In this document: positions 1-5,400 of the stretch, one piece after another | Numbering within the stretch: the stretch's first letter is position 1 | How the letters are laid out: each line of letters starts with the position of its first letter | Assembly (NCBI GenBank): GCA_021785155.1 | Contig: JAJYGE010000266.1 | Location: forward strand, 1 to 9,980 | Direction: 5' to 3' | DNA from: Planctomycetota bacterium | GTDB taxonomy: Bacteria; Planctomycetota; Phycisphaerae; WQYP01 | DNA: 9,980 bases | The notes under the pieces: model-generated | The model's input: the letters and a program-made list of their open reading frames with translations, nothing else | Databases searched by the model: none | What the model was told of the DNA's origin: nothing | Made by a program: the position numbers and the translations under genes

Positions 1-27
1 CCGTGAGGTTACAATTTTCAGTATCAA

Positions 28-417
28 ATGGCGTTTTTGACACCGAAAACGCCACTTTCCCGTAGGTTCGAATCCTACCCGCGGAGTTTGGATGACTCCT
101 CTCATGCATTCTGGGTCTATGTTTTGGAAAATTCTGCGGGACGATTTTACGTCGGCAGCACGGAGGACCTCCAGCGCCGATTTCAGCAACACAATGATCA
201 GTCAGCGGATTCTACCTTTAAATATACGCGAGCCAGAGGCCCATGGGTAATGCGATGGTCGGAGGCCCACCCGTCACGGAGTTCCGCAGTGCGGCGCGAA
301 CGGCAGATCAAAGCCATGAAGTCAGCCCGGTGGATTCGCGAGCAACTGCTCAATGGTAGAGTCCCGGCGCGCCGTGGACGGTGCTCTCAAGAAGTTGTTT
401 TTTTTCTTAGCGGTTAA
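28..417 (+). CDS. Small GIY-YIG domain nuclease-like protein
   Basis: This is a single-domain GIY-YIG protein of 129 residues if translation starts at ATG 28. The GIY half reads VYVLEN (residues 30-35) and the YIG half reads YVGST (41-45). The following helix has R50, R51 and H55. The likely metal-binding Glu is E91, in RRERQIK. This is the layout of the UPF0213/YhbQ-type or 'excinuclease subunit C-like' small family, which is predicted to cut DNA; the biological role of most members is unknown. Residues 12-20 (RRFESYPRS) are only the translation of a tRNA 3' fragment (61-86), so the conserved protein really begins near residue 27. In-frame starts are ATG 28, TTG 37 and TTG 88. None has a well-spaced Shine-Dalgarno, because GGAG 83-86 is too close to TTG 88. 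An 8-T run (398-405) near the 3' end makes the C-terminal tail sensitive to sequencing slippage. The domain call is firm, the start is not. Confidence 0.85.
   Translation: MAFLTPKTPLSRRFESYPRSLDDSSHAFWVYVLENSAGRFYVGSTEDLQRRFQQHNDQSADSTFKYTRARGPWVMRWSEAHPSRSSAVRRERQIKAMKSARWIREQLLNGRVPARRGRCSQEVVFFLSG
29..54 (+). repeat. Perfect 9-bp inverted repeat / hairpin
   Basis: TGGCGTTTT (29-37) is the exact reverse complement of AAAACGCCA (46-54), with the 8-nt loop TGACACCG. It is followed by CTTTCCC rather than a long U run. It may be a terminator for a gene left of the window, or a structured part of the tRNA-fragment/GIY-YIG junction. The ATG at 28 abuts the 5' arm, so if transcribed the hairpin would hide that start codon. 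Seven bases separate it from the T stem, which does not fit a normal tRNA variable arm. Confidence 0.6.
61..86 (+). other. 3' fragment of a tRNA gene, tRNA-Asn type (candidate attachment site)
   Basis: Positions 62-66 (GTAGG) and 74-78 (CCTAC) form a perfect five-pair T stem closing the canonical loop TTCGAAT (67-73). CCGCGGA (79-85) then reads as the 3' strand of an acceptor stem, followed by discriminator G86. A matching 5' strand would start TCCGCGG. A T at position 1 with a G discriminator is typical of bacterial tRNA-Asn, and the block matches tRNA-Asn 3' ends as I know them. Bases 1-60 do not contain the D arm, anticodon arm or acceptor 5' strand, and no CCA follows. This is therefore a fragment, not a gene. 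Such 3'-end copies usually arise at integration sites in tRNA genes. Here the fragment lies inside the GIY-YIG reading frame. That it is tRNA-derived is well supported. The Asn assignment and the attachment-site role are inference. Confidence 0.75.
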
Positions 418-713
418 GACATCCCCCTTTTTGCCCGCTTGACTTTCCCAGAAGAGAACCGTGTTGAAATGCGGTGGTTGGCTATCTGTTGTCAATAGCT
501 CGCCACTGCTTTCGCTCGACGTTCAACGGGCCGCGTAAACTGTCCCGCACCCCTGTGGTGCGCCCGCTGTTCGGAATGGCCTCTTTTCGGTACCATATAG
601 CCAGTGGCGCTTGCGGTTTGCAATATTGTGAAATGGCGGAACTGGTGCGCCACCGGGTAATGCGTGCGCAATTATTTCTGTGGCATGGGCACAAAGTTGG
701 AATTAAAACCGTT
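418..713 (+). other. Leader region between the GIY-YIG gene and the glycosyltransferase
   Basis: These 296 bases remain open in the glycosyltransferase frame from 474, which would add 80 residues. That extension has several Cys, His and Arg residues and no recognisable domain, and it lies ahead of the usual N-terminus of the GT-A fold. I see a TTGACT hexamer at 439-444 but no convincing -10 partner. A small GC hairpin (CGCACC 546-551 / GGTGCG 557-562, 5-nt loop) has no U tract. I treat the region as noncoding leader, but alternative in-frame ATGs at 633 and 660 cannot be excluded as the real start. Confidence 0.4.
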
Positions 714-2066
714 ATGACAAGTTCGACCATTACATCTGTGCCGGGAGCACCAGCAATCATTTACGCGGATACCGCCACCTCCGCGTCGCCGCCACAGACC
801 TTTGTCTATGCGGTTATCATTCCCGTCTACAACCATGGCGGGACGCTGGCAAAAGTTATTGATGATGTACTGGCCAAGCTGCCCGAGGCGACGGTTTTTG
901 TAATCAATGATGGCAGCACCGACAACACCGGGGAGGTGCTGCAAAACCTGGAACTCCGCTATCCGTTTAGTCCGGACTGCCCGTTGCGGATTTTGCGGCA
1001 TCGCCGTAATCAAGGCAAGGGGGCGGCACTGTTGACGGGGTTTGCCGCCGCCGCGGACGCCGGCTGCACCCACGCCATTACCATTGACTCCGACGGACAG
1101 CACCTGGTTTCCGATATCCACAGGCTCATGCGAATCAGCCAATTATTTCCCGACGATTTGATTATCGGGGATCGGCAGATGGATTTCGCCAATGTCCCGG
1201 CGCGCAGTAAGCGTGGACGGGATATGTCCCGCTTCTGGATGCTGCTGCAGACGGGACAGGATGTTCCCGATACCCAGTGCGGTCTGAGAATTTATCCCTT
1301 AAAGCATACGCGTACGCTCACCCACATATTTCGCCGCTTTGATTTTGAAACCGAAACTCTGGTTCGCCACGCCTGGGCGGGGCTGCAGGTGCGGTCGGCT
1401 CCGATCACCTGTATTTATTTCACCGCGGAAGATCGGATCACCCATTTCCGCCCCGTGCGTGATACGCTTCGGGGGGTGCGGCTGAACGTCATGCTGACCA
1501 CCTGGCGCATCATCAATCCTATGCCGTGCCGAAAATGCCAAGTTCCCTACAAGAACCAGCAGGTTTACTGGCGGGATTTTTTTCGCTGGCGATTTTGGAG
1601 GCGGCAACTCGGTTTTGCTCAGTGCCACGCGCTGGCGGATTCCATGCTGGCCACCGCAGTCGGAGTTGGCGTGTTGATCGCCGTTCTGCCGCTTTACGGC
1701 ATTCAAACCATACTGGCGATTTATACCGCCCGGCGACTACACATCAATATTCCCGTTACCCTTCTGGCTACGCAAATATCCCTCCCACCGCTGATACCAT
1801 TTTTAATTTTCATGAATGTTCAGACGGGCCACCTGATTCTGCATGGCACATTTCTATCGCCGGAAATTCTGGAGCATCAAAGCCTCTCGTGGCATGGAAT
1901 ATTTGGCACTTTTCTGGGGCCTATGTTGCTGGGTGGATTGGTTTGTGGATTGGCCTTGGGTACCGCAGCCGTATTGCTGACCCGATCCATGCTGGCACAA
2001 ATGCACCGCAGATATTCCTCTCACCGCCTTGATAAAATCTCACCGATGGATGCTCCAGACGCATAA
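714..2066 (+). CDS. Family 2 glycosyltransferase fused to a DUF2062 membrane domain
   Basis: From ATG 714 the protein has 450 residues. The GT-A fold begins near residue 30 with AVIIPVYNHGGT. It carries NDGSTDNT (65-72), the acidic metal/nucleotide-sugar motif DSDGQH (125-130) and QCGLR (188-192), as in the DPM/DPG synthase-like branch of GT2. Such enzymes move a sugar from a nucleotide donor to a polyprenyl phosphate or another envelope acceptor. A linker with a CxxC (C272, C275) leads to residues about 286-435, which match DUF2062: a basic FFRWRFWRRQ entry followed by hydrophobic segments with AVLPLYGIQT and LATQISLPPLIPF. The enzyme is therefore probably anchored on the cytoplasmic face of the inner membrane. 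The frame is open upstream to 474. I chose 714 because the fold starts soon after it and the upstream residues look nonconserved; a weak GGAA lies at 699-702. Substrate and product are not predictable, and no glycan cluster surrounds it. Confidence 0.85.
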   Translation: MTSSTITSVPGAPAIIYADTATSASPPQTFVYAVIIPVYNHGGTLAKVIDDVLAKLPEATVFVINDGSTDNTGEVLQNLELRYPFSPDCPLRILRHRRNQGKGAALLTGFAAAADAGCTHAITIDSDGQHLVSDIHRLMRISQLFPDDLIIGDRQMDFANVPARSKRGRDMSRFWMLLQTGQDVPDTQCGLRIYPLKHTRTLTHIFRRFDFETETLVRHAWAGLQVRSAPITCIYFTAEDRITHFRPVRDTLRGVRLNVMLTTWRIINPMPCRKCQVPYKNQQVYWRDFFRWRFWRRQLGFAQCHALADSMLATAVGVGVLIAVLPLYGIQTILAIYTARRLHINIPVTLLATQISLPPLIPFLIFMNVQTGHLILHGTFLSPEILEHQSLSWHGIFGTFLGPMLLGGLVCGLALGTAAVLLTRSMLAQMHRRYSSHRLDKISPMDAPDA

Positions 2067-2091
2067 CGTGATCTGCCTTTTCCAATTACCA

Positions 2092-2108
2092 ATGAAAGAC
2101 GCTTTCAT
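2092..2108 (+). repeat. Short perfect inverted repeat downstream of the glycosyltransferase
   Basis: ATGAAAG (2092-2098) and CTTTCAT (2102-2108) are exact reverse complements around a 3-nt ACG spacer, 25 bases after the stop codon. No U run follows, so it is not a standard intrinsic terminator. It could be a weak 3'-end hairpin or a protein-binding palindrome upstream of the phosphoglycerate mutase gene. The repeat is seen directly; any function is a guess. Confidence 0.35.
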
Positions 2109-2246
2109 GGGACGGATGCGATCAAATGCCATGTGCCATATTCCCCAAAAACTGGGCGCGTTGCCTTTTTAGAATCCCGACAAAAACCGGCACACCCATG
2201 GTCGGGCGTAAAGTTATAGTCTATTTTTCTCCCGGCGCAGAACCGC

Positions 2247-2252
2247 TATACT
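2247..2252 (+). promoter_or_regulatory. Putative -10 box for the phosphoglycerate mutase gene
   Basis: TATACT matches the sigma-70 consensus at five of six bases. It sits 38 bases before the chosen start codon, giving an expected leader of roughly 30 nt with the Shine-Dalgarno inside it. No good -35 hexamer stands 16-18 bases upstream; the area is a T-rich stretch (2224-2228). Moderate to low support. Confidence 0.35.
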
Positions 2253-2290
2253 TTAAGGCTTTGGTCTTTCAGGAAAGAATGGAGTTGCTA

Positions 2291-3889
2291 ATGTCCGTGT
2301 CCAAATCTTCAATTAAACGTCCGATGATGCTGATTATCCGTGATGGCTGGGGTGAAAATCCGCATCCGGAAATGGATTCATACAATGCCATCAAGCTGGC
2401 CAAACACCCGGTGGATGATCGGCTGATGCGGGATTATCCTAACGTACTGATTCACACCAGCGGCGAATGGGTGGGTCTGCCCGAAGGCGTGATGGGAAAC
2501 AGTGAAGTGGGCCACCAGAATATCGGGGCCGGCCGAATAGTGGATCAGGAAACCATGCGTATCACCCGTCGGATTCGCGACGGCAGCTTTTTTGAAAATC
2601 CCGCACTCAATGCCGCGTTTGATTTTGCCCGGGCCAATCATGGCCGGGTGCATCTTCTGGGCCTATGTTCCGATGGTCGGGTGCACAGTGACCAGGAACA
2701 TGCCTATGCCCTGCTGGAATTGGCCAAACGGAAAAAGTTTCCCGCGGATCGCGTTTTGATTCACGCCATTACCGATGGCCGGGATACGGCTCCGCAGGGC
2801 GGAAAGCGGTATCTCGCGGCACTGGAAGCCAGGGCCAAGGCGATAGGCGTCGGCAAAATCGCCACGGTGGTGGGGCGGTATTATGCGATGGATCGTGATA
2901 ATCGCTGGGATCGCGTTAAAAAAGCCTATGATCTGCTCACGCTTGGTGAGGGGGTCGCGTTTCCCGATGCGATTACGGCGGTGGAACACTATTACGCCAA
3001 TGCCACCGAACCCTCCCGTGCCGGAGATGAATTTGTGGTGCCCAGCGTGATTGCCGGAATTGATGGCAAAATTAAAGATGGCGATGCGGTTATCTTTTTT
3101 AATTATCGTGGAGATCGCCCGCGCGAAATCACCAAGGCGTTTATGTATGATGACAATCGCTTCAAACAGGAAAAGAACGGTGGGTTCATCCGCCAAACCC
3201 GGCCGACAAATATTTATTTTGCCACCATGACCGCGTATGAAGAAGGCCTGCCGGTGCATCCCATTTTTGCCAAGCCGGAAAAAATGAAGGAAATACTCGG
3301 CATGTATATTGCGGAACAGGGATTAAGCCAGTTTCGGTCCGCGGAAACCGAAAAATTTCCACACGTCACATTTTTCTTCAATGATTATCGCGAACCGCCG
3401 TTTCATCACGAGGACCGCAAAATGGCGGACAGTCCCAAAGTGACAACCTATGACCAGCAGCCGGAGATGAGCGCAGCACAAGTCACGGAAATTGTTCTGG
3501 CGTCTTTGGAAAAAGGTGAGGAAGATTTTTACGTCGTGAATTTTGCCAATGGAGATATGGTGGGCCACACCGGCAATTTACCGGCGGCCATCAAGGCGGT
3601 ACAAACCGTTGACGTCTGCGTGGGCAGGCTGCTGGATAAAATCCAGGCCCAAGGGGGGGCCGCCGTTGTCACCGCCGATCATGGCAACTGTGAACAAATG
3701 TGGGATCCGATCAATAATTGTCCGCACACCAGCCACACGACATTTGATGTGCGATTAATTGTTGTCGATGATCGATTCAAAGGCAGGGTTTTACGCCCGG
3801 GCGGATGTCTGGCCGATGTGGCCCCGACGATCCTGCAAATCATGGGCTTGCCGCAGCCGGCGGAAATGACCGGCAAAACACTGCTGTGA
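2291..3889 (+). CDS. gpmI: 2,3-bisphosphoglycerate-independent phosphoglycerate mutase
   Basis: This cytoplasmic enzyme interconverts 3- and 2-phosphoglycerate in glycolysis and gluconeogenesis through a phosphoserine intermediate and two Mn ions. From ATG 2291 it has 532 residues, normal for the family. The start is set by GGAG at 2281-2284, six bases upstream; the frame is open back to 2126 but lacks homology there. The metal ligand D18 lies in RDGWG, and the nucleophile S71 in GNSEVGH. Next come SDGRVHSD (127-134, with H132), ITDGRDTAP, GRYYAMDRDNRWDR and NYRGDR (271-276). FPHVTFFFN follows, then GDMVGHTGN (D422, H426), TADHGN (D463, H464) and HTSHTT (H479, H482). All expected catalytic positions are present, so it should be active. 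SDGRVHSD and NYRGDR differ from the commonest forms (SDGGVHSH, NFRADR), as in one of the more divergent GpmI branches. A run of seven G (3653-3659) lies inside the gene without breaking the frame. Confidence 0.97.
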   Translation: MSVSKSSIKRPMMLIIRDGWGENPHPEMDSYNAIKLAKHPVDDRLMRDYPNVLIHTSGEWVGLPEGVMGNSEVGHQNIGAGRIVDQETMRITRRIRDGSFFENPALNAAFDFARANHGRVHLLGLCSDGRVHSDQEHAYALLELAKRKKFPADRVLIHAITDGRDTAPQGGKRYLAALEARAKAIGVGKIATVVGRYYAMDRDNRWDRVKKAYDLLTLGEGVAFPDAITAVEHYYANATEPSRAGDEFVVPSVIAGIDGKIKDGDAVIFFNYRGDRPREITKAFMYDDNRFKQEKNGGFIRQTRPTNIYFATMTAYEEGLPVHPIFAKPEKMKEILGMYIAEQGLSQFRSAETEKFPHVTFFFNDYREPPFHHEDRKMADSPKVTTYDQQPEMSAAQVTEIVLASLEKGEEDFYVVNFANGDMVGHTGNLPAAIKAVQTVDVCVGRLLDKIQAQGGAAVVTADHGNCEQMWDPINNCPHTSHTTFDVRLIVVDDRFKGRVLRPGGCLADVAPTILQIMGLPQPAEMTGKTLL

Positions 3890-3893
3890 AGCG

Positions 3894-3922
3894 TTTTGAC
3901 CTGTTGAATGAATGCGGATAAT
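3894..3922 (+). promoter_or_regulatory. Putative promoter for the TauE-DUF1634 pair
   Basis: GATAAT (3917-3922) matches the sigma-70 -10 box at five of six bases. TTGACC (3896-3901) matches -35 at five of six, but the spacer is only 15 bases. The alternative TTTTGA (3894-3899) gives a 17-base spacer with a weaker hexamer. It lies between the phosphoglycerate mutase stop and the exporter start, so the pair may be transcribed separately from gpmI. The palindrome CACTAGTG (3924-3931) sits at the expected start region. Confidence 0.35.
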
Positions 3923-3984
3923 CCACTAGTGTACTGTTTGGGCTGCAATGGCGCGGCTGGTGAAGTTTTATCGGGGAGGAAATA

Positions 3985-4842
3985 ATGGCGGACACTGCCG
4001 CGATAACTTGGATTCTGGAAGTTGCCGGAGCTTCCTTCGCGGGGGGGGTGTTAGGATCGATCAGTGGACTCGGTGGCGGCATTGTTATTGTGCCGGTACT
4101 GACCATTTTTATGCACATGCCCATTGAACAGGCCATTGGGGCCAGTATTGTGTCCGTCATTGCGGTATCCAGTGGTGCCGGATCGGTGTATGTGCGCGAT
4201 CACATTACCAATGTGCGTGTGGCCATGTTTCTGGAACTTTCTACCGCCAGCGGTGCCATTCTTGGTGCCGCCGTGTTGGCCAAGTTTCTAAATGCTCAGA
4301 TGCTGTCTATTTTATTCGGCGTGGCCCTGCTGCTTTCCCTGGTTCCGATTCTGCTTAATATCGGGGAAGAATTGCCGAAAAATATCCACAATGATCGCCT
4401 GGCCAATTTCCTTCGGCTTGAGGGTTCATATTTTGATAAGCGCCTGGGCAGAGAGATTTTTTACAATGCCGCCAATGTTCCGCCGGCCATGGGCATCATG
4501 TTCATTGCCGGTATTATGGCGGGAATTCTGGGCATCGGTGCGGGTGTGTTGAAAGTTCTGGCGCAAGAAGTGGCCATGCACCTGCCCACCAAGGTTTCCA
4601 CCGCCACCAGCAACTTTATGATCGGTGTGACGGCGGCGGCGGCGGCGGGCGTATATCTGCACCGCGGTCTGGTGCTGCCCTATCTGGTGGTGCCGGTGGC
4701 CACGTCCGTGGTAATCGGTGCGTTATTGGGCACAAAATTAATGGAGAAAATGTCCAACTCCCATATTCGCAAAGTCTTTGCGATTCTCTTGGGAATTGTA
4801 GGCGTGGAAATGCTGTTACGTGGTTGCAGGGTACACTTGTGA
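3985..4842 (+). CDS. TauE/SafE family anion (sulfite/sulfonate-type) exporter
   Basis: This is a polytopic inner-membrane protein of 285 residues, the usual family size. It has two homologous halves. The first has GSISGLGGGIVIVPVLTIF (24-42) and EQAIGASIVSVIAVS (48-62). The second has AGIMAGILGIGAGVLKVLAQ (175-194) and PTKVSTATSNFMIG (201-214). A hydrophilic loop (about 127-165) joins them, and the C-terminal helices end at about 278. Members of the family export sulfite, sulfoacetate or related organosulfur anions; the substrate here is not predictable. The start has a strong Shine-Dalgarno, GGAGGA at 3975-3980. The stop is followed 44 bases later by a DUF1634 gene, a pairing known in bacteria and archaea that suggests a joint complex. 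Codons 19-22 contain an uninterrupted run of eight G (4041-4048), and codons 216-221 contain a CGG repeat encoding alanines. Confidence 0.9.
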   Translation: MADTAAITWILEVAGASFAGGVLGSISGLGGGIVIVPVLTIFMHMPIEQAIGASIVSVIAVSSGAGSVYVRDHITNVRVAMFLELSTASGAILGAAVLAKFLNAQMLSILFGVALLLSLVPILLNIGEELPKNIHNDRLANFLRLEGSYFDKRLGREIFYNAANVPPAMGIMFIAGIMAGILGIGAGVLKVLAQEVAMHLPTKVSTATSNFMIGVTAAAAAGVYLHRGLVLPYLVVPVATSVVIGALLGTKLMEKMSNSHIRKVFAILLGIVGVEMLLRGCRVHL

Positions 4843-4860
4843 CCCGACAACCGCGTCGGG
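4843..4860 (+). repeat. Hairpin between the exporter and DUF1634 genes
   Basis: CCCGAC (4843-4848) pairs perfectly with GTCGGG (4855-4860) around a 6-nt loop, directly after the exporter stop codon. There is no U tract, so it is unlikely to terminate transcription. It could be an intercistronic stem that stabilises the upstream message or tunes the ratio of the two proteins. Confidence 0.45.
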
Positions 4861-4886
4861 ACCTTGCATCGAAGGATGATTAAAAA

Positions 4887-5315
4887 ATGGATATGATAAA
4901 CACTCCAGCACCCGTTGATCCTATACCGCCGGACGGAGATTCCCGCCATGCGCCGATAAAAGAGGACTATATCATTCAGGATGCCGCAGGCTGGGTATTG
5001 CGCGTTGGAGTGATTCTCAGCGTGGCGGTGATGATTCTGGGCCTTACGATCAGCTTTATTCATGCGCCACCGTCGGTAAAGGAAATGCGACATGTGACGT
5101 TCACAACCAATCCCGTGCTTTTATATCAGGGCGTGATTCACGGTTATGGCAAAAGCATCATTGATCTGGGATTGCTGCTGCTGGTGCTGACCCCCATCAG
5201 CAGGGTGGCGATTTCCATGGTGCTTTTTGCCGTGGTGGAACATGACTGGTTCTATATGTGGGTGACATTGGCCGTGCTGGTGCTGACGCTGGTCTCGCTG
5301 CTGTTTATACACTGA
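4887..5315 (+). CDS. DUF1634 family membrane protein
   Basis: This 142-residue protein has three predicted membrane segments. A short polar N-terminus with several prolines (1-32) precedes TM1 (about 36-58). TM2 (about 91-117) contains the family-like stretch GLLLLVLTPISRVAISM (95-111). TM3 (about 121-141) follows EHDWFYMW. This matches DUF1634, which is typically encoded next to TauE/SafE exporters, as here. Its biochemical role is unknown; a subunit or regulator of the exporter is the natural inference. GAAGGA (4871-4876) lies 10 bases before the ATG, a slightly long but usable spacing. A second in-frame ATG lies at 4893. I place it in one operon with the upstream exporter because of the short gap and the known family association. 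Confidence 0.88.
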   Translation: MDMINTPAPVDPIPPDGDSRHAPIKEDYIIQDAAGWVLRVGVILSVAVMILGLTISFIHAPPSVKEMRHVTFTTNPVLLYQGVIHGYGKSIIDLGLLLLVLTPISRVAISMVLFAVVEHDWFYMWVTLAVLVLTLVSLLFIH

Positions 5316-5353
5316 CCTTCGGTATACGGATTCGTCCAACGCTCGGCAGCGGG

Positions 5354-5359
5354 TATAAT
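5354..5359 (+). promoter_or_regulatory. Putative -10 box (TATAAT) for the GH57 gene
   Basis: A perfect TATAAT stands in the 85-base gap before the GH57 start. The expected transcript would have a leader of about 35 nt that includes AGGA at 5389-5392. The hexamer 17 bases upstream (TTCGTC, 5331-5336) is a poor -35, so an activator or a relaxed sigma factor would be needed. The GH57 gene is probably its own transcription unit. Confidence 0.45.
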
Positions 5360-5400
5360 TAAAATCCTTTGGAGAAGTCAGTCGATACAGGACATGTCCG

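Noticed and set aside
1..86. A complete class II tRNA (Ser, Leu or Sec) using the 29-54 hairpin as its long variable arm
   Set aside because: Seven bases separate the hairpin from the T stem, no anticodon arm can be drawn before it, and the acceptor sequence fits tRNA-Asn, which has no long variable arm.
439..470. TTGACT (439-444) as the -35 of a glycosyltransferase promoter
   Set aside because: No hexamer close to TATAAT stands 16-18 bases downstream; the best choices match at three or fewer positions.
546..562. GC-rich 6-bp hairpin as a terminator or riboswitch
   Set aside because: It is short, has no U tract, and I see no conserved aptamer-like surroundings.
482..1192. Minus-strand ORFs opposite the glycosyltransferase
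   Set aside because: They are antisense shadows of the conserved GT2 frame and contain no recognisable domain.
2126..2290. N-terminal extension of the phosphoglycerate mutase back to 2126
   Set aside because: GGAG at 2281-2284 fits ATG 2291. The extension has no family similarity and contains the TATACT promoter-like site.
4631..4648. Six CGG repeats in the exporter gene as a functional microsatellite
   Set aside because: They encode a run of alanines inside a predicted membrane helix, where such codons are common; length change would stay in frame.
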